From positions 1 through 60,091 of IMG/VR virus record IMGVR_UViG_3300046095_000129: a DNA stretch of 60,091 bases; one strand, 5' to 3'. Numbering within the stretch: the first letter of the stretch is position 1; every line of letters begins with the position of its first letter. The notes below the pieces were generated by a model. The model saw only the letters and a list, made by a program, of their open reading frames with translations. It was not told the origin of the DNA and did not search any database. The translations under genes and the position numbers were made by a program. This document shows, one piece after another, positions 15,626-22,299 of this stretch. The DNA is from a virus.

Positions 15626-15820
15626 ATGATTACATTTATAAAGAACTACTTTCGCAGACCCACGCCACTGGAGATGGTTGCTAGGGAGTTGGCTGTAGCC
15701 CACCTGTGCAAGCTGGAGGCAGAGACAGCGGTGGACTACGCGGTATCAGTGGTGCGTTACAACGACACACGCATCAAACGGCTAGAGCAACACATCAACA
15801 ACCACAAGGAACAATCATGA
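15626..15820 (+). CDS. Hypothetical protein, 64 aa
   Basis: Preceded by AGGAGAAGCA. Helical and basic, beginning MITFIKNYFRRPTPLEMVAR. No motif is recognised. It is the first member of a long chain of overlapping small genes; its TGA overlaps the next ATG. Confidence 0.6.
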   Translation: MITFIKNYFRRPTPLEMVARELAVAHLCKLEAETAVDYAVSVVRYNDTRIKRLEQHINNHKEQS

Positions 15821-16041
15821 GAACAGACAGCGCGGACAAAACAGAGCAGCCGGTTTACATCCTTAACGGGATAACACTGCTACCACATTACACCCTACCG
15901 TGTTTTGTGACGCCCGGCTTCAGCAGCACCACTCCTATGAAGCTGTGGACAGTGAACGAACTGCTGGACGAGGGCGCTGTCAAGAGCACTGCCTTCCTCT
16001 GGCCCCGGCACACCTTGGCAAGCGGAGGCTGGCATGGATGA
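15817..16041 (+). CDS. Hypothetical protein, 74 aa
   Basis: ATGA overlap with the preceding gene and AAGGAAC before the start. Begins MRTDSADKTEQPVYILNGIT. Soluble, with no recognised motif. The next gene starts within its last codons. Confidence 0.58.
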   Translation: MRTDSADKTEQPVYILNGITLLPHYTLPCFVTPGFSSTTPMKLWTVNELLDEGAVKSTAFLWPRHTLASGGWHG

Positions 16042-16159
16042 TGGCGACTATGGTGGGATAGATGAGTTTATGTACTGGGTGACGCTTGTCATCCTGTTCT
16101 TGATGACGACTGTTTTTCTGGGCGCGGTGGCTGGACTTATGTATTGGGCAATGATATGA
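16034..16159 (+). CDS. Small membrane protein, 41 aa
   Basis: The strong ribosome site GCGGAGG lies 5-6 nt before the ATG. An acidic N-terminus (MDDGDYGGIDEF) is followed by one long hydrophobic stretch (residues 13-41), so a single membrane helix or tight hairpin is likely. It overlaps both neighbours. Possible roles include holin-like or host-membrane modulation; unproven. Confidence 0.58.
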   Translation: MDDGDYGGIDEFMYWVTLVILFLMTTVFLGAVAGLMYWAMI

Positions 16160-16404
16160 ACACCGAAGAAGACGAATTCCGAAGGATCGAACGCGAGGCT
16201 CTGCGCCGAGCAGCGCAGGACGAGGACGACGACACTCAGGTCTACGTGAGTGAGTTCGCCCTGCCACAACTGAGAACCTTCTTGGACAAGTTGAAAGACC
16301 GAATCGTTAAGCGCTATCAAGGTAGCGATAAAGACCAAGACATTGCGTACGGCATGGAGATTGTCTATGTTGATCTGATCGACTTAATTGAGGGGAAGAA
16401 ATGA
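16156..16404 (+). CDS. Hypothetical acidic protein, 82 aa
   Basis: Start at the ATGA overlap (16156), giving MNTEEDEFRRIEREALRRAA. Very charged and helical, with an acidic run EDDD near residues 25-28. No family recognised. Confidence 0.58.
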   Translation: MNTEEDEFRRIEREALRRAAQDEDDDTQVYVSEFALPQLRTFLDKLKDRIVKRYQGSDKDQDIAYGMEIVYVDLIDLIEGKK

Positions 16405-16622
16405 CTAAGCAAGAAATGTTGAAGGCACTAATTGAAGACCTGCGTTTAAATCATGAGTACTGTCCCAAAGAGGGCATCTTGCAGGCGGCAGATGAGTTGG
16501 AAAGAATACAGCAGGGGATTGAAACATTACACGCCATGTACGAACAAGCAAGCCGACAGCGGGATGAGTTGATGGATCAGCAACGAGCGCAGGTTGAGGC
16601 TATGCGAGGGAGGGTGCAATGA
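16401..16622 (+). CDS. Hypothetical coiled-coil protein, 73 aa
   Basis: ATGA-coupled to both neighbours. Helical throughout, with a probable coiled coil over residues 28-70 (Glu, Gln, Arg-rich heptads). No function is suggested. Confidence 0.58.
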   Translation: MTKQEMLKALIEDLRLNHEYCPKEGILQAADELERIQQGIETLHAMYEQASRQRDELMDQQRAQVEAMRGRVQ

Positions 16623-16891
16623 AATACAACGCAGAACAGATTACCTATATGCTGGCTGAAGCCATAGACCAAAACCGTGAGTACAAATCATGGCACTGTA
16701 GTACTCAACACCTGATGGCTCTTGTTGAGAGGGTTGTTGCCGAGGAGCGTGAGGCGTGTGCAAAGGTGTGTGAAGACGAAGCATGGCGCTTAAAAAAGCT
16801 GGCTGTAGACACGAATAGCAGTAGCACCAACTCAAAAGCAATACAGGCAAGCAACGATACTGACGCCATCCGAGCAAGGGGAAACACATGA
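16619..16891 (+). CDS. Hypothetical phage protein, 90 aa
   Basis: ATGA-coupled. Contains EEREACAKVCED (about residues 41-52) and ends in AIRARGNT. This pair of motifs is common in small accessory proteins of proteobacterial phages, especially from Burkholderiales, and is one reason for the host guess. The role is unknown. Confidence 0.62.
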   Translation: MKYNAEQITYMLAEAIDQNREYKSWHCSTQHLMALVERVVAEEREACAKVCEDEAWRLKKLAVDTNSSSTNSKAIQASNDTDAIRARGNT

Positions 16892-17358
16892 CCAACAGAA
16901 AAATTATGCAGCAGGCGCTGGAGTGCATTGAGCGCCTCAACGCGCACGGCTGGATATTGGCAGACTTTGAGGATGAGGTTTATGCAGCCATCACCGCCTT
17001 GAAAGCCGCACTAGAGCAGCCAGAGCAGGAGCCTGTGGCGATAGTGACAAGTGAGACAGGCAACCCGGACATAACAATGTCTTGGTGGCATGAGCCTGCA
17101 TTGCCAATGGGCACAAAACTCTACACGCAACCACCCGCAGCACAGCCAGAGCCGCCACCCGAAAAGGAATGGGTTTACGGCACACCCCTGTTGGATGCCA
17201 TGACTCAGGACTATGTGCCAGCACAGCGCCCGTGGGTAGGGCTGACTGATGAGGAAATAAAAGAAATCGTTGGGCCTTATGGGGACACGCCTGTTAAGGG
17301 CTACACCCGCCAACTGTTTGACCAAATTGAAGCTAAGTTACGGGAGAAAAATCAATGA
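16888..17358 (+). CDS. Hypothetical phage accessory protein, 156 aa
   Basis: ATGA-coupled. Modular: a helical start, the segment ALEQPEQEPVAIV (about 40-52), TKLYTQPP (about 75-82) and RPWVGLTDEEIKEI (about 119-132). Each recurs in mosaic accessory proteins of betaproteobacterial phages. The last motif is shared with the 83-residue gene at 17669, so the two share a module. Function unknown. Confidence 0.62.
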   Translation: MTNRKIMQQALECIERLNAHGWILADFEDEVYAAITALKAALEQPEQEPVAIVTSETGNPDITMSWWHEPALPMGTKLYTQPPAAQPEPPPEKEWVYGTPLLDAMTQDYVPAQRPWVGLTDEEIKEIVGPYGDTPVKGYTRQLFDQIEAKLREKNQ

Positions 17359-17519
17359 ACAACGAAACGCAAAGACTCATGGAAGCACTCATGTTGATCT
17401 ACGGCAGAGACTTGCAAGCCGCCACGATCACGGTGCTACTTAAAGACGGCGACACTGCTGTGCGCTTTATTACAAAGAGAAGAGCAAATGACTCAACCAA
17501 ACAAACAGCACATACATGA
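17355..17519 (+). CDS. Small hypothetical protein, 54 aa
   Basis: Starts in an ATGA overlap with the preceding gene and overlaps the next by 32 nt. Begins MNNETQRLMEALMLIYGRDL, an alpha/beta-like small protein with a basic end. No motif. Support comes from coupling and coding density. Confidence 0.5.
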   Translation: MNNETQRLMEALMLIYGRDLQAATITVLLKDGDTAVRFITKRRANDSTKQTAHT

Positions 17520-17676
17520 GCGCCTTGGCATGTCTGTGGAGGAAGCACTCAACCGCCTGATCTGGTTCGGGCAGATCAGTCACAAGTACAAGGAAGAGTT
17601 TGGGGAGACGATGAACCCGAAACATCTTGAGGCCGTGCTTAATGCCACACCTCCGAAGGAAAAGAGCAATGACTAA
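17488..17676 (+). CDS. Small hypothetical protein, 62 aa
   Basis: AGAAGAGCAA precedes the ATG. Helical, charged, beginning MTQPNKQHIHERLGMSVEEA. No family recognised. Its stop overlaps the next start by 8 nt. Confidence 0.55.
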   Translation: MTQPNKQHIHERLGMSVEEALNRLIWFGQISHKYKEEFGETMNPKHLEAVLNATPPKEKSND

Positions 17677-17920
17677 AGAAGAAATTCACAACATCTATTT
17701 GCACATGAGTGGCAAGGCTGAAGGCATCGCGGAAGCTACGGGGTCAGCAGACTTTCCTGTGCTGTTTGCCAATGCCATCCTTGAATATACCAAGCGTCCT
17801 TGGGTTGGTCTGACGCCAGAAGAGGTTTTGGATTTGTTTGATGTAAACAATGTCTATGGCAGTAAGTGGATTGAGTTCGCCAGAACAGTCGAAGCCGCCC
17901 TGAAAAAGAAGAACACATGA
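17669..17920 (+). CDS. Hypothetical protein with PWVGLT motif, 83 aa
   Basis: Start taken at ATG 17669 after AAAGAGCA rather than the upstream in-frame start at 17627. Contains KRPWVGLTPEEVLDLF (about residues 42-57), the same module as in the 156-residue protein, and a basic end. Function unknown. Confidence 0.58.
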   Translation: MTKEEIHNIYLHMSGKAEGIAEATGSADFPVLFANAILEYTKRPWVGLTPEEVLDLFDVNNVYGSKWIEFARTVEAALKKKNT

Positions 17921-18126
17921 GATGCCCCATATGCAACGCACAGACTGACGTAAAAGACTCACGAGTAAGAAAGGAAACCAACAGTGTTATCAGAAAACGG
18001 AAATGCTTCAACGACCACATCTTCAAAACGGAAGAAAAAGCCAATCAACTTCTACGACCCATTCACGAGGGTAGACCCGAAGCTGCTGGAGCAGATGTAC
18101 CGAGCAGCACAAAGAGAAAAACTTAA
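17917..18126 (+). CDS. NrdR-like zinc-ribbon protein, 69 aa
   Basis: The first 40 residues match the N-terminal zinc ribbon of the NrdR repressor: CPIC (Cys3, Cys6), VKDSRVRKE, VIRKRKC (Cys30) and FKTEE. The fourth ligand is probably His34 rather than Cys. The ATP-cone of NrdR is absent, so it cannot be a normal nucleotide-sensing repressor; it may bind DNA or RNA. The residues after about 41 look like read-through, because a second gene in another frame occupies this DNA. Confidence 0.65.
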   Translation: MRCPICNAQTDVKDSRVRKETNSVIRKRKCFNDHIFKTEEKANQLLRPIHEGRPEAAGADVPSSTKRKT

Positions 18127-18151
18127 ACAACTACCAGAAGCATTGCTATGA
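17984..18151 (+). CDS. Nested out-of-frame gene, 55 aa
   Basis: A GTG start with AAGGAAA 6-8 nt before it, inside the NrdR-like gene but in a different frame, ending in an ATGA overlap with the next gene. The product has a Ser/Thr-rich start, a basic patch KRKKKP (about 15-20) and a convincing helical end (INFYDPFTRVDPKLLEQMYR, then more Lys/Gln). The coupling to the next start is the same as elsewhere in this operon, which argues that it is translated. Confidence 0.5.
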   Translation: MLSENGNASTTTSSKRKKKPINFYDPFTRVDPKLLEQMYRAAQREKLKQLPEALL

Positions 18152-18354
18152 AACGCTGGTCAGAACAAACTATTGAAGAACGCTTGGACAGTTCAATCAG
18201 CGTCTGGGAGAAAGCGCTAGCCAGAGTTGATCACGATGGCACGGCGCTGAATCACGACACGTATGACAAAGACCCCGTGCGCTTTCACACTGCAACGGAC
18301 TACCAAGCGTTTGTGCAAACACTTCATTCAATAAAAGATAGAGGTGTATGGTGA
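18148..18354 (+). CDS. Hypothetical protein, 68 aa
   Basis: ATGA-coupled to the nested gene. Begins MKRWSEQTIEERLDSSISVW; helical and charged with several His. No motif recognised. Confidence 0.57.
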   Translation: MKRWSEQTIEERLDSSISVWEKALARVDHDGTALNHDTYDKDPVRFHTATDYQAFVQTLHSIKDRGVW

Positions 18355-18527
18355 GTGGCATACCCACATTCAGCACTTGGGACAGGGCAACGCTAGATCA
18401 GTTTGCGCTGGACGCATGCGTCAAGATGCAACAGCAGCAAGAAACGATTGAGCAGTTGACGCTGGATAAGAAGACCGCCCTTGAAGCGTACCGCAGGCTA
18501 ATAAAAGAGACTTCACATGACGCCTGA
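18348..18527 (+). CDS. Small hypothetical protein, 59 aa
   Basis: Starts at ATG 18348 or, with better spacing from GAGG, at the adjacent GTG 18351. The protein has a Gln-rich helix (KMQQQQETIEQL, about residues 27-38). It overlaps the preceding gene and the nuclease gene after it. Function unknown. Confidence 0.52.
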   Translation: MVSGIPTFSTWDRATLDQFALDACVKMQQQQETIEQLTLDKKTALEAYRRLIKETSHDA

Positions 18528-18825
18528 AGCAAAAGTTAAAACGGCAATCAAGAAGCTGTTGGATGCCCATGAGGTGTACTACTTCATGCCAGCAGCCAAC
18601 GGATACGGACGCGCAGGGATACCCGACATCGTGTGCTGCATCAACGGGTGCTTCCTTGCGATTGAGTGCAAGGCAGGCAAGGGGAAAACAACAGCCCTGC
18701 AAGACAGGGAGTTGATAGCCATCCACAAGGCAGGAGGTAGCGCTGTGGTTATCAACGAGACATCCCTGCACACATTGCAGGGAATCATTACAGACATCAA
18801 ACAAAGGACAACAAAATGGACTTAG
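18517..18825 (+). CDS. VRR-NUC domain nuclease, 102 aa
   Basis: A stand-alone VRR-NUC (PD-(D/E)XK) nuclease. Catalytic residues are visible: GIPDI (Asp37), IECKAG (Glu50, Lys52) and Gln62. Phage members of this length are thought to act on branched DNA such as Holliday junctions or replication forks before packaging. It opens the replication block and lies 300 nt before the polymerase, which fits processing of replication intermediates. Confidence 0.85.
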   Translation: MTPEAKVKTAIKKLLDAHEVYYFMPAANGYGRAGIPDIVCCINGCFLAIECKAGKGKTTALQDRELIAIHKAGGSAVVINETSLHTLQGIITDIKQRTTKWT

Positions 18826-19103
18826 AGACTGAACGCATGCAAGCCATGCAGAATGAGATGAACGAGCGGCTTGAGCTTTTCTCGGCGGAAGAGAAAGTGC
18901 ATCTGGCAGAACTCATGCTTGTGTTAACCCGGTGCTACGGCCCTGATCCAAACTGCGCTGTGGTGCTGGCCTACAACAACGGCAAACTTTCAATCATGTC
19001 AATGAACAACACAGAGCTAGAAGCACACACGCTTTGCAAAGATGCAGCAAGCATCTTGGCTGACAGCCTAGGCAGCAACAACCAACCAAAGGACATACAT
19101 TGA
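18816..19103 (+). CDS. Hypothetical protein, 95 aa
   Basis: Overlaps the nuclease gene by 10 nt and the polymerase start by 4 nt. Helical N-terminus, then AVVLAYNNGKLSIMSMNN (about 49-66), a short beta segment. No family recognised. Tight packing suggests co-expression with the polymerase. Confidence 0.58.
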   Translation: MDLETERMQAMQNEMNERLELFSAEEKVHLAELMLVLTRCYGPDPNCAVVLAYNNGKLSIMSMNNTELEAHTLCKDAASILADSLGSNNQPKDIH

Positions 19104-21067
19104 GCCAACCATACGACACCATCCTGACCATCGACTTTGAAACCCGATGGGACAAGGCCGACTACACCCTCTCCAAGATGACAACCGAGGAGTACATACG
19201 TGATACTAAATTCATTGCATTCGGAGCATGCATACATGAGTATGGAACTGATAGACCTACTCAGTGGTATGGAGGAGATGAGCTTCATCGAATCCTATCA
19301 ACATATGATTGGACGCGAACAGCAGTCCTTGCACATAACGCCCAATTTGATATCGCCATACTGGAATGGGTATACGGAGTCCACCCTTGTTTCATCTTCG
19401 ACACCCTGTCAATGGCGCGAGCTTTACGGGGCGTGGAGGTTGGCAATTCCCTCGCCAAACTTGCAAGCGATTTTGGCCTTCCCCCCAAAGGGACAGCCGT
19501 ATATTCGACGGATGGATTGGCCGTCCTTGAGCCTGAGACAGAAAGAGAACTTGCTGAGTATTGTAAGCACGACATATATCTCTGCGAACAAATATTCAAA
19601 AGACTCGCGGAAGGCTACCCTACAAAGGAACTACGACTTATCGACATGACTCTGCGGATGTTCACCAACCCCACGCTGGTGCTTGACCCGGACATGCTGG
19701 CAGATGCACTGCTGGATGAGAAGGAGCAGCGGGAGGCACTGCTGCTGCGGCTCAAGATTGACGAGTCGCAGTTGGCATCCAACCCACAGTTCGCCGCCGT
19801 ACTGAACGAGCTTGGTGTGCCCACGCCATACAAGAAGAGCAAGACCACAGGTGAGCAGACCTTGGCGCTGGCTAAGACAGACGCGCTGTTCCAAGCCATG
19901 CTCAACGGAGACAACGAGGAGGTGGCGCTGCTGTGTGAGGCTAGGCTGAAGGTGAAGTCCACAACGGAGCGCACACGGGCACAGCGTTTCCTTGAGATCA
20001 GCACACGGGGCACGCTACCTGTGCCACTGTCCTACTACGGAGCCTCAACGGGACGCTGGACAGCCGCAAGGGGGAGCGCCATCAACATGCAGAACCTCAA
20101 GCGGGGGAGCTTCCTGCGTAAGGCTATCATGGCCCCGGAGGGACATCAGTTGGTGGTGGGTGACCTGTCTCAGATTGAGCCACGGGTGCTGGCATGGCTG
20201 GCTGACTACGATGATCTGCTGCACATCTTCAACGCCGGGGGTGATCCATATGCTGCCTTCGGTGCACAGATGTTCAACATCCCCGGCTTGACCAAGGAGA
20301 GTCACCCTGACTTGAGGCAGTCAGCCAAGTCAGCGCTGTTGGGTGCGGGGTACGGGCTGGGTTGGGCCAGCTTTGCTGCACAACTGCTTGTTGGGTTCCT
20401 CGGTGCGCCACCTGTGCGCTACACCAAGGAGTTTGCCAAGCAGTTGGGGGTGACAAGGGAGTCCGTAACTGAGTTTGTTGAGTGGGAGGGCAACCTAGAG
20501 AAGATGAGGGCCGTGCCACACATCTGTACCGAGCCAGAGTTGCTGATACATTGTGTTGCAGCCAAAGCGATTATTGACAACTACCGCAAGACCGCCGCGC
20601 CGGTTGTGAAATTCTGGAACTTGTGTGGGGATTTGATACACCGCAGCCTGTTCAGCGGTAAGGAGTACACGCACAAGTGCCTGACCTTTAGCAAGGGACA
20701 GATAAAACTGCCCAGTGGGATGTGCTTGCTGTACCCCAACTTGCGGCGAGGAAAGGACGAGGAAGGAAGATTGCAGTGGACGTACGGCCTAGATGCGAGT
20801 AAGATATACGCTGGCAAGATAACGAACAACGTCACGCAGGGCGTAGCAAGATGCGTGATGACAGACGGGATGCTCCGCGTAGCAAAGAGATACCCCGTCA
20901 AAGGCACAGTACACGATGAGTTGATCGCCGTTGTACCGGATGCGGAGGTTGAAGAAGCTAAGACTTGGGTCTTGGAGCAAATGACTATGGAGCCACGGTA
21001 TCTGCCGGGGATTCCATTGAACGCTAACGGCGGCGCACACCGTAGGTATGGACTAGCCAAAGGGTAA
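19100..21067 (+). CDS. polA: Family A DNA polymerase with 3'-5' exonuclease, 655 aa
   Basis: Replicative phage polymerase. The exonuclease domain has IDFET (Asp12, Glu14), AHNAQFD (Asn80, Asp84) and YCKHD (Tyr154, Asp158). The polymerase domain has TGRW (about 317), motif A GDLSQIEPR (Asp355), motif B R406-QSA-K410-SAL-L414-GAG-Y418-G and motif C VHDELI (His605, Asp606, Glu607). The residue matching E. coli Phe762 is Leu414. No 5'-3' exonuclease domain. The start is TTG, overlapping the previous stop (TTGA), with AAAGGA before it. The exonuclease part uses codons unlike the rest (many ATA, AGA), suggesting a recombination junction near 19640. Confidence 0.92.
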   Translation: MSQPYDTILTIDFETRWDKADYTLSKMTTEEYIRDTKFIAFGACIHEYGTDRPTQWYGGDELHRILSTYDWTRTAVLAHNAQFDIAILEWVYGVHPCFIFDTLSMARALRGVEVGNSLAKLASDFGLPPKGTAVYSTDGLAVLEPETERELAEYCKHDIYLCEQIFKRLAEGYPTKELRLIDMTLRMFTNPTLVLDPDMLADALLDEKEQREALLLRLKIDESQLASNPQFAAVLNELGVPTPYKKSKTTGEQTLALAKTDALFQAMLNGDNEEVALLCEARLKVKSTTERTRAQRFLEISTRGTLPVPLSYYGASTGRWTAARGSAINMQNLKRGSFLRKAIMAPEGHQLVVGDLSQIEPRVLAWLADYDDLLHIFNAGGDPYAAFGAQMFNIPGLTKESHPDLRQSAKSALLGAGYGLGWASFAAQLLVGFLGAPPVRYTKEFAKQLGVTRESVTEFVEWEGNLEKMRAVPHICTEPELLIHCVAAKAIIDNYRKTAAPVVKFWNLCGDLIHRSLFSGKEYTHKCLTFSKGQIKLPSGMCLLYPNLRRGKDEEGRLQWTYGLDASKIYAGKITNNVTQGVARCVMTDGMLRVAKRYPVKGTVHDELIAVVPDAEVEEAKTWVLEQMTMEPRYLPGIPLNANGGAHRRYGLAKG

Positions 21068-21072
21068 TCACA

Positions 21073-21375
21073 TTGAAGATACCAAAGAAAATCAAGATAG
21101 GTCGACGATGGTACACCATCGAAGTTGTCGAGAAGATGCCCACAACAGGGCACATGGGGGAGATCGACTACCCCCCAAACCAGCACATCCGTGTTGGCTT
21201 GCATAGCAGCAGGACAGGCAAGAGTTTCAAGCAAGAAGAAGTTGCGGACACGTTCTGGCACGAAGTGGTGCACGCCATACTGCATGACATGGACAGCAGG
21301 CTGTACCGCAACGAGACATTCGTTGGTGCGTTTGCCGCCCGTCTAACCAAAGCAATCAACTCAGCGAGGTTCTAA
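21073..21375 (+). CDS. HEXXH zinc metallopeptidase-like protein, 100 aa
   Basis: Contains HEVVH (His63, Glu64, His67) within TFWHEVVHAILHDM, a typical zinc-dependent peptidase helix, and an N-terminal beta hairpin region. Too short for a SprT or ImmA domain of usual size, but of the same general type. It is often found beside phage replication genes. Start is TTG at 21073 (AAGGG upstream); no nearby ATG. Substrate unknown; DNA-protein crosslink or host-protein cleavage are guesses. Confidence 0.65.
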   Translation: MKIPKKIKIGRRWYTIEVVEKMPTTGHMGEIDYPPNQHIRVGLHSSRTGKSFKQEEVADTFWHEVVHAILHDMDSRLYRNETFVGAFAARLTKAINSARF

Positions 21376-22041
21376 ATGACCAAGGTAGTATGGAGCCACT
21401 CATCCCTCAAAGACTTTGAGGGCTGCGCCCGTAGGTATCACGAAATCAAAGTTCTTAAAAAATACAAGTTTCAAGAAACAGACGCAACGCGATACGGCAC
21501 GGACTTGCACAAAGCGGCAGAAGACTACCTTGCTGATGGGGTGGTACTGCCATCCCGGTTTGCCTTTGTCAAGGACGTTCTGGATGTGCTCGACAAGAAG
21601 CCCGGACGCAAGCTGACGGAGCACAAGATGGCGCTGACAGAAAAGCTGCGTACCTGTGCGTGGGACGCGCCTGATGTGTGGGTGCGCGGCATAGCTGACT
21701 TGCTCATCATTGATGATGAGAACCTGACAGCGTGGGTGGTGGACTACAAGACGGGCAACAACAGATACCCTGACAGAGAACAGCTTGTGCTGATGTCACT
21801 GCTGGTGTTTGCCCACTTCCCCCACATCAGGCAGGTCAGGTCGGCCTTGCTGTTTGTTGTTAAGAACGACATGGTTAAGCACAACATGTCTGTCGATGAA
21901 ACCAAAGACGAGTGGCGGCGCTATCGTGAGCGTTCAGCACGCATTTCCGCATGCATTGACAGTGGCGTGTGGAACCCCAAACAAACACCACTATGCGGGT
22001 GGTGTGCAGTGAAGAGTTGTGAATTTAATCCCAAGCACTAG
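21376..22041 (+). CDS. PD-(D/E)XK nuclease, RecB/Cas4-like, 221 aa
   Basis: Motifs in order: SHSSLKDFEGCARRYHE (Cys17), GTDLHKAAED (His45), GIADLL (Asp108), VVDYKTG (Asp123, Lys125) and Gln136. The C-terminal CGWCAVKSC with Cys17 could bind a 4Fe-4S cluster, as in Cas4 and AddB. Such phage exonucleases resect DNA ends for recombination. It sits between polymerase and helicase genes, so recombination-dependent replication is the natural role. Confidence 0.82.
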   Translation: MTKVVWSHSSLKDFEGCARRYHEIKVLKKYKFQETDATRYGTDLHKAAEDYLADGVVLPSRFAFVKDVLDVLDKKPGRKLTEHKMALTEKLRTCAWDAPDVWVRGIADLLIIDDENLTAWVVDYKTGNNRYPDREQLVLMSLLVFAHFPHIRQVRSALLFVVKNDMVKHNMSVDETKDEWRRYRERSARISACIDSGVWNPKQTPLCGWCAVKSCEFNPKH

Positions 22042-22050
22042 GAGAACAGC

Positions 22051-22287
22051 ATGACACAAGTCAACGGCAAGCGTGACTACAAACACGCATATGTTTTGCA
22101 AAAGAAAAGCGGAGAGACAAAAGACTTTCTTGAACGACAGAAGGCACGCCAAGCATACGATGCCAAAGGCATTGATCGAACGGGGAAAGACATCGACCAC
22201 ATCACACCGATACGCAAGGGGGGCAAGTCAACACCGGGCAACACCCGACTGCGTAGTCCCAAAGCAAATCAAAGCGACAACAAATAA
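22051..22287 (+). CDS. HNH endonuclease, small, 78 aa
   Basis: Carries DIDHITPIRKGGKSTPGNTR (about residues 47-66), the core of an HNH nuclease with DH in place of the first His pair and an Asn in the NTRL part. No zinc cysteines. Strong AGGAGAACAG site. It is embedded neatly in the replication operon and may be a true phage nuclease rather than a homing gene. Confidence 0.7.
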   Translation: MTQVNGKRDYKHAYVLQKKSGETKDFLERQKARQAYDAKGIDRTGKDIDHITPIRKGGKSTPGNTRLRSPKANQSDNK

Positions 22288-22299
22288 CACGGAGAAGCA

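Noticed and set aside
19200-19649. 149-codon plus-strand frame inside the polymerase exonuclease part
   Set aside because: The overlapping polymerase frame carries all three exonuclease motifs; the alternative frame has none and arises from unusual codon use.
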